A DNA stretch of 64,000 nt from positions 178,545-242,544 of the forward strand of contig NZ_JAFBGA010000010.1 of NCBI RefSeq assembly GCF_016909575.1, written 5' to 3'. Positions within the stretch are counted from its first letter, which is position 1. Each line of letters begins with the position of its first letter. Made by a program: the position numbers and the translations under genes. Below the pieces are notes generated by a model that worked only from the letters and a program-made list of their open reading frames with translations, was not told the origin of the DNA and made no database searches. Origin of the DNA: Streptomyces sp. HB132 (GTDB lineage Bacteria > Actinomycetota > Actinomycetes > Streptomycetales > Streptomycetaceae). Positions 34,566 to 43,565 of this stretch are shown piece after piece.

Positions 34566-35684
34566 TCAGACACGGACTGAGGGCTCCAGCGCGAGCCCGG
34601 GCTCGCGGTTCTGACGTGCGATGCGCAGCGCACCGTCCTCATCGATCAGGGCGAGTACCACCCGGCCGTAGGCGTCGCAGGCAAGCGCGGGGCCACCGAC
34701 GCAGTGTTCGCCGGTGGGTGACCACCACACTCCCCCTCCTTCGTTCTCGGTACCGCACGCAGTGAGCATGACCTGACCGTCGAGGGCACGGTGGGCCAGC
34801 ACGGTGCAGTCGTAGCCGTCGAGCGGGGCTCGCAGAGCTGCGACCGGATCGGGCGAGGAAGCGCCACTCAGCGGGATCGCCCACGTGCCCGGGCGATAGG
34901 CCACGATGCCGCCGGTGGCATCGTCGGCCCAGTAGTAGGTCACTCTCCCCGGCGCCGTCTCCAGACCGGCAGCGGTGCCCGGGGCGTGGCCGAAGGGGAT
35001 GTCCTGATCCCGCTGGTAGCTCCCCTCGGGCTCATGCTGGCGCAGGTGCAGCGTCGCCCCGTCGGAGGGTGCCAGGATCGAGACGCATCCGGCTTCCGTG
35101 GCAACGGCTGCGATCCCGTCGAGTATGGGCCTGACCTTGAGATCCTGCCAGGCATGCCACGTGCCACCTGCCTTCTCACGACGCAACAGAAGGCTGCCGC
35201 CCGCGTTGCGTACGAAGACGTGGACCGTGCCGGAGGAACTGACCGCAGGCGTCGGGGTGCCGAGCCTGGCCGCCTTCGCCTGCTCGGCGTGCGGATTGCC
35301 CAGCGAGTGCCACTGTGTTGTGGGGCGGCCCGTTTGGAACTGGGTGGCGCTCACCAGATCGACGGCGTCACCGCCGGCCCTGTGCACGGTCCGGCGGCCG
35401 ACGAGGTGCACGAAGCTGTCCTGCCCCTGGACGACCGACACGTCGGTCAGGCCTGGCACGGGGAGGAGTTCGGGACCTGTCCACGTCGTGTCCCCGGGGC
35501 GGTTCTCCGTCCAGCGGAGCACCCCCTCGGCCCCGAGGGCGTAGGCGGTGAGCCGGCCGTCCTTGCCTCGCACGAGCCACTGCCCACGTGCGGCCCCCAG
35601 CGCCCGTTGACGCGAGGTCCCCTGCTCATCGGCACCCTGAACAGGGGACCTCCCCTGGACAGTGCGCCTCGATCTGACCGGCAT
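34566..35684 (-). CDS. Uncharacterised propeller-like conserved protein
   Basis: A 372-residue protein with no signal peptide or membrane segment. After a basic, disordered-looking start (about 1-35) it has repeating short strands with tryptophans and DG turns: GQWLVRGKDGRLTAYALG, GVLRWTENRPGDTTW, VSVVQGQDSFVHLVGRRTVH, GTVHVFVRNAGGSLLLRRE, GTWHAWQDL, VSILAPSDGATLHLRQHE, VTYYWADDATGGIVAYRPG and ALACDAYGRVVLALIDEDGAL. This looks like a five- or six-bladed propeller of the kind seen in polysaccharide-binding proteins. ATG 35684 follows AGGACG. It converges on the glycosyltransferase gene (68-nt gap). Function unknown; a polymer-related role is inferred from position only. Confidence 0.72.
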   Translation of the reverse strand: MPVRSRRTVQGRSPVQGADEQGTSRQRALGAARGQWLVRGKDGRLTAYALGAEGVLRWTENRPGDTTWTGPELLPVPGLTDVSVVQGQDSFVHLVGRRTVHRAGGDAVDLVSATQFQTGRPTTQWHSLGNPHAEQAKAARLGTPTPAVSSSGTVHVFVRNAGGSLLLRREKAGGTWHAWQDLKVRPILDGIAAVATEAGCVSILAPSDGATLHLRQHEPEGSYQRDQDIPFGHAPGTAAGLETAPGRVTYYWADDATGGIVAYRPGTWAIPLSGASSPDPVAALRAPLDGYDCTVLAHRALDGQVMLTACGTENEGGGVWWSPTGEHCVGGPALACDAYGRVVLALIDEDGALRIARQNREPGLALEPSVRV

Positions 35685-35896
35685 GGCGTGAGGTCGTCCT
35701 TCCGCGAAGCTCCTCGGCCCCCGTCCGGGTCCGCTTCTGCGCCCCGGCACCCGGCAGGCCGGACGCACTCATCATAGAATCTCCACCCGATCACCGAACA
35801 CCAGGACCCATCACATGTGGGCGTCGTTGACATGGTTCGGCGAGACGCCCCATAAACATGGCGTGCGTGCACAAAGACGGAAGACAGAGCGAAGAT

Positions 35897-35926
35897 TTAC
35901 ACAAGATTCGAAAGCTTGTCTATACT
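35897..35926 (+). promoter_or_regulatory. Probable housekeeping promoter of the LCP gene
   Basis: TTACAC (-35) and TATACT (-10) are spaced by 18 bp. They stand in an A/T-rich island, about 98 nt before the LCP start. This is close to the consensus for the main streptomycete sigma factor. Confidence 0.65.
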
Positions 35927-36023
35927 CTTCGGTCAGCCCCCTCACATGAGTGGACCGGCCCCACCCGAGTCCCCAACTCCGCACCCAGCCCTCACGGGCC
36001 ACAGACCAAGGGACTCGTGCAGG

Positions 36024-37124
36024 ATGACCCACGACGCCGTCACCCCCGGCCCACGCGCCTCACGCAGGGCGGAAGCACCGAAGCGGGGCCGCAAGAAGGA
36101 ACGCAAGCGCCGCCGCGGCCTCAAGATCACGCTCGGGGTGCTCCTGGTGCTCCTGCTCGCCGGCGGGGGCACCGCGTACTGGATGTACCAGGACCTCGAC
36201 GGCAACATCCAGGGCGTCGACATCAACAAGGCGCTCGGTGAGGACCGTCCCGAGAAGCTCCCCACCACCGGCCAGAACCTGCTCGTCCTCGGCTCCGACT
36301 CGCGCGCCGGGGCGGAGAACCAGGAGCTGGGCGGGGGTGGCGCCGTCGGCGGGGCGCGGTCCGACACCGCGCTGGTGGTGCACATACCCGAGGGCCGCAC
36401 CGAGGCCGTCGCCGTGTCCATCCCGCGCGACACCCTGGTGACCAGGCCCGACTGCACGAAGTCGGACGGCTCGACGATGAAGTCCGCCGAGCGCGTCATG
36501 TTCAACTCGGTCTACTCACAGGTCGGTCCGGCCTGTGTGGTGAAGACCGTGGAGAAGATGTCCGGGGTCCGGATCGACCACTACCTGGAGATCAACTTCG
36601 CCGGGTTCAAGGATCTGGTGGACGCGATCGGCGGCGTGACGGTCAAGGTCGAGGAGCCGATCAAGGACGAGGCCTCGGGCCTCGACCTCACCGCCGGTAC
36701 GCACAAGCTGAACGGCACCGAGTCCCTCGCCTACGTCCGCACCCGGCACGGCGTCGGGGACGGCAGCGACCTCGGCCGCATCGGGCTCCAGCAGCAGTTC
36801 CTGCTCGCGCTGCTGACCGAGATCAAGTCGCAGGACCTGCTGGGCAGTCCGACGACCACGTACAAGATCGCCAACTCCGCGACCAAGTCACTGACGACCG
36901 ATGAGGGGCTCGCCTCCCTGACCTCGCTCAGTGAGTTCGCCCGCTCGATGAACGGTGTCGATCCCGCCTCGATGGAGACGATCATGCTGCCGGTCGCCTA
37001 CGACAAGCAGGACCCGAACCGGGTGGTCGCCGCCGAGCCGCAGGCCGGCAGTCTCTGGAAGGCGATCCGCGCGGACGGCACGATTCCCGAGTCGGCGAAG
37101 AAGTCTCCGGCCACCGGCGGCTGA
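36024..37124 (+). CDS. LytR-CpsA-Psr (LCP) family cell-wall polymer ligase
   Basis: LCP proteins move lipid-linked teichoic acids or other glycopolymers onto peptidoglycan at the outer face of the membrane. The 366-residue product has a basic cytoplasmic tail, one membrane helix (about 34-54) and the LCP domain: NLLVLGSDSR, SDTALVVHIPEG, VSIPRDTLV with its conserved arginine and aspartate, HYLEINFAGFKDLVDAIGGV, NGTESLAYVRTRHG and GDLGRI-like DGSDLGRIGLQQQFL. ATG 36024 is preferred (AAGGGA about 10 nt upstream); an upstream ATG at 35946 has no ribosome site. It sits next to the ribitol-phosphate genes, which suggests their product is its cargo. Confidence 0.93.
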   Translation: MTHDAVTPGPRASRRAEAPKRGRKKERKRRRGLKITLGVLLVLLLAGGGTAYWMYQDLDGNIQGVDINKALGEDRPEKLPTTGQNLLVLGSDSRAGAENQELGGGGAVGGARSDTALVVHIPEGRTEAVAVSIPRDTLVTRPDCTKSDGSTMKSAERVMFNSVYSQVGPACVVKTVEKMSGVRIDHYLEINFAGFKDLVDAIGGVTVKVEEPIKDEASGLDLTAGTHKLNGTESLAYVRTRHGVGDGSDLGRIGLQQQFLLALLTEIKSQDLLGSPTTTYKIANSATKSLTTDEGLASLTSLSEFARSMNGVDPASMETIMLPVAYDKQDPNRVVAAEPQAGSLWKAIRADGTIPESAKKSPATGG

Positions 37125-37143
37125 CGACCGGCATCCTGAGGGG

Positions 37144-37545
37144 ATGGAACCTCTGAGGACCCTGGTGATCGTCGACTCCGCCAATGTGGTGGGGTCGGTG
37201 CCGGACCGGTGGTGGCGGGACCGGCGTGGGGCGGCCGAGCGGCTGCGGGACTCGCTGGTCCCCTACGCCGCCGAAGGGCTGCCGGGACACGCCGGCCCCG
37301 TCGAGATCGTGCTGGTCGTGGAGGGTGCCGCGCGCGGGGTCGCGTCCGTGCCCGGCGTACGGGTGGAAGCGGCCCCGGGCAGCGGGGACGACCTGATCGC
37401 CGGTCTGGCCGCTGCCGCCCAGGGCGTACGGTCCTGCCTCGTCGTCACGGCCGACCGTGGGCTGCGGCAGCGGGCCGAGTCCTACGGGGCCCGCTGCACG
37501 GGTCCTCGTACGGTGCGGCCGCTGCCGCCGTCACGCGGCGCCTGA
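37144..37545 (+). CDS. NYN/PIN-like nuclease domain protein
   Basis: A 133-residue protein with the acidic pattern of NYN/PIN ribonucleases: LVIVDSANVVGS (Asp11, Asn14), an acidic turn in PGSGDDLIAG (Asp82, Asp83) and VVTADRGLRQRAESYGAR (Asp104). An RNA target is likely by family but unknown. ATG 37144 follows GAGGGG, 19 nt after the LCP stop, so it is probably in the same transcript. In databases such proteins are sometimes labelled NTP pyrophosphohydrolase, which this sequence does not support. Confidence 0.78.
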   Translation: MEPLRTLVIVDSANVVGSVPDRWWRDRRGAAERLRDSLVPYAAEGLPGHAGPVEIVLVVEGAARGVASVPGVRVEAAPGSGDDLIAGLAAAAQGVRSCLVVTADRGLRQRAESYGARCTGPRTVRPLPPSRGA

Positions 37546-37550
37546 CAGGG

Positions 37551-39053
37551 TCAGGGGGTCTTCGCCATACGGCTGTTCCGCCGCCCGTACGCGAAGTAGA
37601 TGATCGCGCCGATCACCATCCAGATCCCGAACCGGAGCCATGTCTCCGCCGGCAGGTTGAGCATCAGCCAGACCGAGGCCGCCACCGAGACGATCGGAAG
37701 CAGCGGCACCCAGGGGGTACGGAAGGCGCGGTGCAGCCCGGGACGGGTGCGGCGCAGGACGATCACGCCGAGCGCGACGACGACGAACGCGAAGAGCGTG
37801 CCGATGTTCACCAGCGTCGCCAGTTCGTTGATGCTGGTGAAGCCGGCGACGATCGCGATGACCACGCCGAGCAGGATGGTCGGGCGGTACGGGGTGCCGA
37901 AGCGCGGGTGCGTCACCGAGAAGAACCTCGGCAGCAGCCCGTCGCGGCTCATCGCGAAGAACACCCGGGTCTGGCCGAGCAGCAGGATCATGCAGACCGT
38001 GGTGAGTCCGACCGCCGCGCCGAAGCTGATGACTCCCGCGTAGAAGGGGTGTCCGACGGCTTTGAACGCGTCGGCGAGCGGGGCGCTGACGGAGAGTTCG
38101 GAGTAGTTCTGCATGCCGGTGACCACGATGGAGACGGCGACGTAGAGCAGGGTGCAGATGACCAGCGAGGCCAGGATGCCGCGCGGCATGTCACGCTGCG
38201 GGAGCTTGGTCTCCTCCGCCGCGGTGGCGACGACGTCGAAGCCGATGAAGGCGAAGAAGACGATGGACGCGGCGGTGAAGATGCCCATGACGCCGAAGTT
38301 CGTCGGTTCGTAGCCGAAGATCAGCTGGACCAGCGGGGCGTCCAGGCCCGATCCGCCGGTCTGCTTCTCGGCCTCGGGGATGAAGGGCGAGTAGTTGGAC
38401 GTGTCGATGAAGAACAGCCCGGCGATGATCACGATGCCCACGACCGCGAGCTTGATGGCGACCACGACGGTGGTCACGCGGGCGGACAGCTTCATCCCGA
38501 GCACCAGGATGACCGTCAGGATCAGTACCAGGGCGAACGCCAGGATGTCGAACCCGAAGCCGCTCGCCACATCGGGGCCGGAGAGCGCCTCGGGCATCGT
38601 CCAGCCGACGTTGTCCATCAGCGAGCGGACGTATCCGGACCAGCCGACCGCCACCACCGCGGTGCCCAGGGCGAATTCCAGCACCAGGTCCCAGCCGATG
38701 ATCCAGGCGACCAGCTCGCCCAGCGAGGCGTAGGAGAAGGTGTACGCCGATCCGGCCACCGGGACGGTGGAGGCGAATTCGGCGTAGCAGAGGGCGGCGA
38801 GCGCGCAGACGACGCCCGCCGCGACGAAGGCGAGGGCCGTGGCCGGGCCCGCGGTCTCCTTGGCGACCTTGCCCGTGAGGACGAAGATGCCGGTGCCGAT
38901 GATGACACCCACTCCGAAGACCGTGAGGTCCAGCGCGGAGAGGGACTTCTTGAGGGCGTGCTCCGGTTCTTCCGTGTCGCGGATGGACTGTTCGACCGTC
39001 TTGGTCCGGAGCAGCCCTTTTCCGCTGGGGGGCGTGTCCTGCTGCGTGCTCAC
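37551..39053 (-). CDS. APC-family amino acid permease
   Basis: A 500-residue membrane protein with about 12 hydrophobic spans, of the amino acid/polyamine/organocation family that imports amino acids with protons. The first span carries the substrate-site motif LTVFGVGVIIGTGIFVLTG, followed by AGPATALAFVAAGV, ALCYAEFASTVPVAGSAYTFSY and FFAFIGFDVVATAAEETKLPQRDMP. This matches the cationic amino acid transporter-like branch. GTG 39053 is chosen because GGAGGT lies just upstream; the frame is open 6 codons further. The substrate cannot be fixed from sequence. It lies downstream of dxs, separated by a large hairpin. Confidence 0.92.
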   Translation of the reverse strand: MSTQQDTPPSGKGLLRTKTVEQSIRDTEEPEHALKKSLSALDLTVFGVGVIIGTGIFVLTGKVAKETAGPATALAFVAAGVVCALAALCYAEFASTVPVAGSAYTFSYASLGELVAWIIGWDLVLEFALGTAVVAVGWSGYVRSLMDNVGWTMPEALSGPDVASGFGFDILAFALVLILTVILVLGMKLSARVTTVVVAIKLAVVGIVIIAGLFFIDTSNYSPFIPEAEKQTGGSGLDAPLVQLIFGYEPTNFGVMGIFTAASIVFFAFIGFDVVATAAEETKLPQRDMPRGILASLVICTLLYVAVSIVVTGMQNYSELSVSAPLADAFKAVGHPFYAGVISFGAAVGLTTVCMILLLGQTRVFFAMSRDGLLPRFFSVTHPRFGTPYRPTILLGVVIAIVAGFTSINELATLVNIGTLFAFVVVALGVIVLRRTRPGLHRAFRTPWVPLLPIVSVAASVWLMLNLPAETWLRFGIWMVIGAIIYFAYGRRNSRMAKTP

Positions 39054-39140
39054 CGGCGTACCTCCACGCACTCGTCGTGCACGCCATGATTCGGAACCGG
39101 CCGCCCCGGCACGCTCTGTACGCCCCTATTTCACGCGAAT

Positions 39141-39180
39141 GGGCCGGTCGGACCACCCGAGTGGGGTGGGCGACCGGCCC
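39141..39180 (-). terminator. Long hairpin between dxs and the permease gene
   Basis: GGGCCGGTCG and CGACCGGCCC form a perfect 10-bp stem. The loop contains a further CCACCC/GGGTGG pairing, so the whole 40-nt element folds. It is downstream of dxs and probably its terminator. Confidence 0.75.
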
Positions 39181-39211
39181 GGTGCGGTGCGGGTGGATGA
39201 GCCGCGGCCGA

Positions 39212-41125
39212 TCAGTCGCGCACGGGCTCCACGACCCGGCTCTCGTACCTGCCGTCGAGCTTGGCGACCAGCCCGGTGACCTGGCGGGCGATGTCCGGTG
39301 CGGTCAGCCCGATCTCGGCCATGACCTCGCCGCGCGAGGCGTGGTCGAGGAACACCGGCGGGATACCGAAGTCGCGCAGCGGCACGTCGACGTCCGCGTC
39401 GCGCAGTGCCTGCGCGACGGCGGAGCCGACACCGCCGGCCCTGCTGTTGTCCTCGACCGTGACGACGACGCGGTGCTCCGCCGCCAGAGGGGCGAGCGCC
39501 TCGTCCACGGGCTTGACCCAGCGCGGGTCGACGACCGTCGTGGAGATGCCCTGGGCGTCCAGGAGGGTGGCGATCTCCAGGCACATCGGGGCGAGAGCGC
39601 CGACGGAGACCAGCAGGACGTCGGGCTCGTCCGTGCCCGCCGAGCGCAGGACGTCCATGCCGCCCACCGTGCCGACCGCAGGGACCGCGGGGCCGACGGC
39701 ACCCTTGGAGAAGCGGACGACGGTGGGTGCGTCGTCGACGTCGACGGCCTCCCGCAGCTGGGCACGGACCTGCTCGGCGTCGCGCGGGGCGGCGATGCGC
39801 AGGGTCGGCACGCACTGGAGGATCGACATGTCCCACATGCCGTTGTGCGAGGCACCGTCCGTGCCCGTGACGCCCGCCCGGTCCAGGACGAAGGTCACTC
39901 CGCACTTGTGCAGGGCGACGTCCATGAGTACCTGGTCGAAGGCGCGGTTCAGGAAGGTCGCGTAGACCGCGAAGACGGGGTGCAGCCCTCCCGTGGCAAG
40001 GCCGGCGGCGGAGACCGCGCCGTGCTGCTCGGCGATCCCGACGTCGTAGATCCGGTCCGGGAACGCCTCCTCGAACCTGCCGAGGCCGACGGGCTGGAGC
40101 ATGGCCGCCGTGATGGCGACGATGTCCTCGCGCTCGTGACCCAGCTTGAGCATCTCCTCGCCGAAGACCGAGGTCCAGTCGAGCCCCGAGGTGGAGATGG
40201 GCAGGCCGGTGTCCGGGTGGATCTTGCCGACCGCGTGGAAGCGGTCCGCCTCGTCCTCGAGGGCGGGGGTGTAGCCGCGGCCCTTCTGGGTGAGGCAGTG
40301 CACGATGACCGGACCGCCGAAGCGCTTGGCACGCTGGAGCGCCGAGTCCAGGGCCTCGATGTCGTGGCCGTCGATCGGTCCCACGTACTTCAGGCCGAGG
40401 TCCTCGAACATGCCCTGGGGGGCGATGAAGTCCTTGAGGCCCTTCTTGGCACCGTGGAGGGTCTCGTACAGCGGCCTGCCGACGACGGGCGTGCGCTCCA
40501 GGAGGTCCTTGCCCCGGGCCAGGAACCGCTCGTACCCGTCGGTCGTGCGCAGGGTGGCCAGGTGGTTCGCGAGGCCGCCGATGGTCGGGGCGTAGGAGCG
40601 CTCGTTGTCGTTGACGACGATGACGAGCGGGCGGTCCTTGGCGGCGGCGATGTTGTTCAGCGCCTCCCAGGCCATTCCACCCGTGAGCGCGCCGTCACCG
40701 ATGACGGCCACGACGTGGTCGTCCTTGCCCAGGACCTCGTTGGCCTTGGCCAGGCCGTCGGCCCAGCCGAGGACGGTCGAGGCGTGGGAGTTCTCGATGA
40801 CGTCGTGCTCGGACTCCGCGCGGGAGGGGTATCCGGAGAGTCCGCCCTTGCTCTTGAGCTTCGAGAAGTCCTGCCGGCCGGTGAGCAGCTTGTGCACGTA
40901 GCTCTGGTGGCCGGTGTCGAAGAGGACTTTGTCCTGCGGGGACTCGAACACCCGGTGCAGGGCGATGGTCAGCTCGACCACGCCCAGGTTCGGGCCGAGG
41001 TGGCCGCCGGTCTTGGAAACCTCCTCGACGAGGAAGGTACGGATCTCCCCGGCGAGCTGGTCGAGCTGCTCGAGGCCGAGCCGGTCCAGGTCGCGCGGTC
41101 CCCTGATGCGGGTCAGCAGGTCCAC
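39212..41125 (-). CDS. dxs: 1-Deoxy-D-xylulose-5-phosphate synthase
   Basis: DXS condenses pyruvate and glyceraldehyde-3-phosphate with thiamine diphosphate, the entry step of the MEP isoprenoid pathway. The 637-residue product has normal length and the family landmarks FDTGHQSYVHKLLTGR, GGLSGYPSRAESEHD, the ThDP motif VIGDGALTGGMAWEALNN, NDNERSYAPTIGG, YVGPIDGHD, RIYDVGIAEQHGAVSAAG (catalytic glutamate) and DRAGVTGTDGASHNGMWD. GTG 41125 follows AAGGAGG. It is a single-gene unit bounded by hairpins at 41250 and 39141. Confidence 0.98.
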   Translation of the reverse strand: MDLLTRIRGPRDLDRLGLEQLDQLAGEIRTFLVEEVSKTGGHLGPNLGVVELTIALHRVFESPQDKVLFDTGHQSYVHKLLTGRQDFSKLKSKGGLSGYPSRAESEHDVIENSHASTVLGWADGLAKANEVLGKDDHVVAVIGDGALTGGMAWEALNNIAAAKDRPLVIVVNDNERSYAPTIGGLANHLATLRTTDGYERFLARGKDLLERTPVVGRPLYETLHGAKKGLKDFIAPQGMFEDLGLKYVGPIDGHDIEALDSALQRAKRFGGPVIVHCLTQKGRGYTPALEDEADRFHAVGKIHPDTGLPISTSGLDWTSVFGEEMLKLGHEREDIVAITAAMLQPVGLGRFEEAFPDRIYDVGIAEQHGAVSAAGLATGGLHPVFAVYATFLNRAFDQVLMDVALHKCGVTFVLDRAGVTGTDGASHNGMWDMSILQCVPTLRIAAPRDAEQVRAQLREAVDVDDAPTVVRFSKGAVGPAVPAVGTVGGMDVLRSAGTDEPDVLLVSVGALAPMCLEIATLLDAQGISTTVVDPRWVKPVDEALAPLAAEHRVVVTVEDNSRAGGVGSAVAQALRDADVDVPLRDFGIPPVFLDHASRGEVMAEIGLTAPDIARQVTGLVAKLDGRYESRVVEPVRD

Positions 41126-41249
41126 CCGTGCCTCCTTGCTTGTGAGCTGGTCGAGCGTGTCGATCCGATGAGTCTAATGTTCCGTCGGCGGCCCGGGTCA
41201 TCGGGCGCCGCATTCAGCCACGCCCCGCGTGGTCCCGCCGGACGCGCGG

Positions 41250-41278
41250 GTGCCCGGCATCGCGAGGATGCCGGGCAC
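41250..41278 (-). terminator. Terminator of the xylFGH operon
   Basis: GTGCCCGGCATC and GATGCCGGGCAC form a perfect 12-bp stem with a 5-nt loop, 28 nt downstream of the xylH stop. Confidence 0.82.
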
Positions 41279-41305
41279 ATGTGCGCAGGTCCGCGGGTAC
41301 GACGG

Positions 41306-42583
41306 TCAGGCGCGGCCTGCGGTCTTCTGCGTCTTGCGGGTGATGGAGTCGATGACGACCGTGACGAGAAGTACAGCGCCGGTGATCATGTAGTTGATCG
41401 GCGTGGCGATGCCCTCGAGGGCCAGGCCGTACTGGATCGAGACGATCACCATGACACCGAGCAGCGCGTTCCAGGTGCGGCCCCGGCCACCGAAGAGGCT
41501 GGTTCCGCCGATGACGGCTGCGGCGATGACGTTCATCAGGAGGTCACCGGCCCCGGAGCCCTGGTTGGCCGCCGCGATCTTGGACGCCCAGAACAGGCCG
41601 CCGATGGCCGCGAAGGTGCCGGCGATGGAGAAGACCGAGACGCGGATCGCGGTGACGTTGATGCCCGCGCGGCGGGACGCCTCGACGCTGCCGCCGAGCG
41701 CGAAGATCTTCCGCCCGTAGGAGGTGCGGCGCAGGACGAAGTCCGTGCCGACCAGAACGATGAGGAAGAGGACCAGGGCCAGCGGGAGGCCGCGGTACTG
41801 GTTGAACATGAACGCGGCGCCGAAGGCGAACACCGCGAGGACGACGGTGCGGACCACGATGTCGACGAGCGGCCGCGCCGGGATGCCCGCGGCCTCACGG
41901 CGGCGGGTGTCGAGGAAGGCCGAGAGGAAGTAGCCGATCACCGCGACGGCGGCGAGGCCGTAGGCGGCGGCGACGTCCGAGAAGTAGTACGTGGTCAGAC
42001 TGCCGACGACGCCGTCGCTGTCCAGGTTGATCGTGCCGGTGTCACCGAGCAGCTGGAGCATGAAGCCCAGCCAGAACAGCAGACCGGCGAGGGTGACGGC
42101 GAACGCCGGGGCGCCGATCCGCGCGAAGAAGAAGCCGTGGACGGCACCCATGACCGCGCCGCTGAGGATGGCGACGAGTATGGCGAGCCACTCGTTCATT
42201 CCGTGCGTGACGCTCAGTACGGCGACGACCGCGCCCGCGACACCGCTGACCGAGCCGACCGAGAGGTCGATCTCGCCGAGCAGCAGCACGAAGATGATGC
42301 CGACGGCCATCATGCCGGTGGCCACCATCGTCACGGCGATGTCGCTGACGTTCTTCGCGGAGAGGAACTCCGAGTTCAGGCTCTGGAAGACGACGCAGAT
42401 GATGATCAGGCCGATGATCACGGGGATCGAGCCGAGGTCACCACCGCGCATCTTGCGCTTGAACTCGGTGAGGTAGCCGGCGAGGCCCTGCTCGCGCACG
42501 AGGAGCCGGGGGTCGACCACGGTGTCGGCGCCCTTGGCCGCCTCCGGGTTGACCACTGCGGTGGACGTCTTGTCGGTTGTCAC
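41306..42583 (-). CDS. xylH: Xylose-type sugar ABC transporter permease
   Basis: A 425-residue RbsC/XylH-type permease with about 10-12 hydrophobic spans. Landmarks are ATGMMAVGIIFVLLLGEIDLSVGSVSG (the BPD_transp_2 signature), GFFFARIGAPAFAVTLAGLLFW, VGTDFVLRRTSYGRKIFALGG, NVTAIRVSVFSIAG and AAAVIGGTSLFGGRGR. The extra length against RbsC is the XylH insertion in the middle. GTG 42583 overlaps the xylG stop (GTGA) and follows GGAGG. The frame is open far upstream inside xylG, which is a shadow. Gene order xylF-xylG-xylH next to a ROK regulator matches the S. coelicolor xylose operon. Confidence 0.92.
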   Translation of the reverse strand: MTTDKTSTAVVNPEAAKGADTVVDPRLLVREQGLAGYLTEFKRKMRGGDLGSIPVIIGLIIICVVFQSLNSEFLSAKNVSDIAVTMVATGMMAVGIIFVLLLGEIDLSVGSVSGVAGAVVAVLSVTHGMNEWLAILVAILSGAVMGAVHGFFFARIGAPAFAVTLAGLLFWLGFMLQLLGDTGTINLDSDGVVGSLTTYYFSDVAAAYGLAAVAVIGYFLSAFLDTRRREAAGIPARPLVDIVVRTVVLAVFAFGAAFMFNQYRGLPLALVLFLIVLVGTDFVLRRTSYGRKIFALGGSVEASRRAGINVTAIRVSVFSIAGTFAAIGGLFWASKIAAANQGSGAGDLLMNVIAAAVIGGTSLFGGRGRTWNALLGVMVIVSIQYGLALEGIATPINYMITGAVLLVTVVIDSITRKTQKTAGRA

Positions 42584-43359
42584 TTCTGGGCCTCCGCATT
42601 GCGCGCCGCACGACGGGTCACGGCGTTCTCCGTGGCACCCGTGATGGCGGAGATGATCTCTTCCTGCGAGGTGGTCTTCACGTCGAAGATCCCGTTGTTC
42701 CGGCCCAGCCGGAGCACCGCGACCTTGTCGGCGACGGCCTTCACGTCGGCCATGTTGTGGCTGATGAGGATGACCGCGTGGCCCCGCTCGCGCAGCCGCT
42801 CGACGAGGTCGAGGACCTGCGCGGTCTGCTCGACGCCGAGCGCGGCGGTGGGCTCGTCGAGGATGACGAGCTTGGGCTCGCCCAGCATCGAACGCGCGAT
42901 GGCGACGGTCTGGCGCTGACCGCCGGAGAGCGACGCGATCGGGATGCGGACGCTGGGAATGCGGATCGACAGCGTGCTGAGGAGCTCGCGCGAACGCCGC
43001 TCCATCTCGACCTCGTCGAGGATCCCGAACTTGCGGAGTTCCCGGCCGAGGTAGAGGTTGCCGACGACGTCGATGTTGTCGCAGAGCGCGAGGTCCTGGT
43101 AGACGGTCGCGATCCCCAGGTTCTGGGCATCGTGCGGCTTGTTGATCTGGACCGTCCGGCCGTCCCACTCGATGACACCGTCATCGATGGGATGCACTCC
43201 GGCGATCGTCTTGACCAGCGTTGATTTGCCGGCGCCGTTGTCACCCACCAGGGCGACCACCTCGCCGGAGTGGACCTCAAGCTCTACGTCGGTGAGCGCC
43301 TGGACGGCACCGAATCGCTTGGAGACCCCTCGCAACGCCAACACGGGCGTAGCGGACAC
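42580..43359 (-). CDS. xylG: Xylose-type sugar ABC transporter ATPase
   Basis: A 259-residue single-domain ATPase with Walker A VGDNGAGKSTLVK, Q-loop VYQDLALCDN, signature SLSGGQRQTVAIARSM, Walker B LVILDEPTAALG and H-loop LISHNMAD. Many sugar ATPases of this class have two domains; the single-domain form is common in actinobacteria. GTG 43359 is preferred: GAAGGAG lies 9 nt upstream of it, but directly abuts the ATG at 43368. It is coupled to xylH and 207 nt downstream of xylF, with a hairpin in between. Confidence 0.92.
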   Translation of the reverse strand: MSATPVLALRGVSKRFGAVQALTDVELEVHSGEVVALVGDNGAGKSTLVKTIAGVHPIDDGVIEWDGRTVQINKPHDAQNLGIATVYQDLALCDNIDVVGNLYLGRELRKFGILDEVEMERRSRELLSTLSIRIPSVRIPIASLSGGQRQTVAIARSMLGEPKLVILDEPTAALGVEQTAQVLDLVERLRERGHAVILISHNMADVKAVADKVAVLRLGRNNGIFDVKTTSQEEIISAITGATENAVTRRAARNAEAQK

Positions 43360-43523
43360 GTGAACCATCTCCTTCGCCGCCTGACCCGGCGGGGATACCG
43401 CGCCTGGGGGGAGGCGTGGTGGTTGAGCAGAAGAATTGGGGAAGAGCGCCGAGAAGGCGTTCCGTCCGGCGCCCGGCCCGGTAGCGGGACAGTTGGTGGG
43501 CGGGGCGCCGGACAGGCTTCGGG

Positions 43524-43559
43524 TCCGCCCGGCCGGCCGCGAGGGCCGGTCCGGGCGGG
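43524..43559 (-). terminator. Attenuator-like hairpin between xylF and xylG
   Basis: CCGCCCGGCCGGCC faces GGCCGGTCCGGGCGG in an imperfect but very GC-rich stem just after the xylF stop. Such elements usually let the binding protein be made in excess over the membrane and ATPase subunits. Confidence 0.65.
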
Positions 43560-43565
43560 TGGGAC

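Noticed and set aside
39077..42919. A 1280-codon plus-strand open frame antisense to dxs, xylH and part of xylG
   Set aside because: It is an artefact of strong GC bias in third positions of the opposite strand. The translation is Arg/Asp/Val/Gly-rich without any domain, and three clear genes occupy the other strand.
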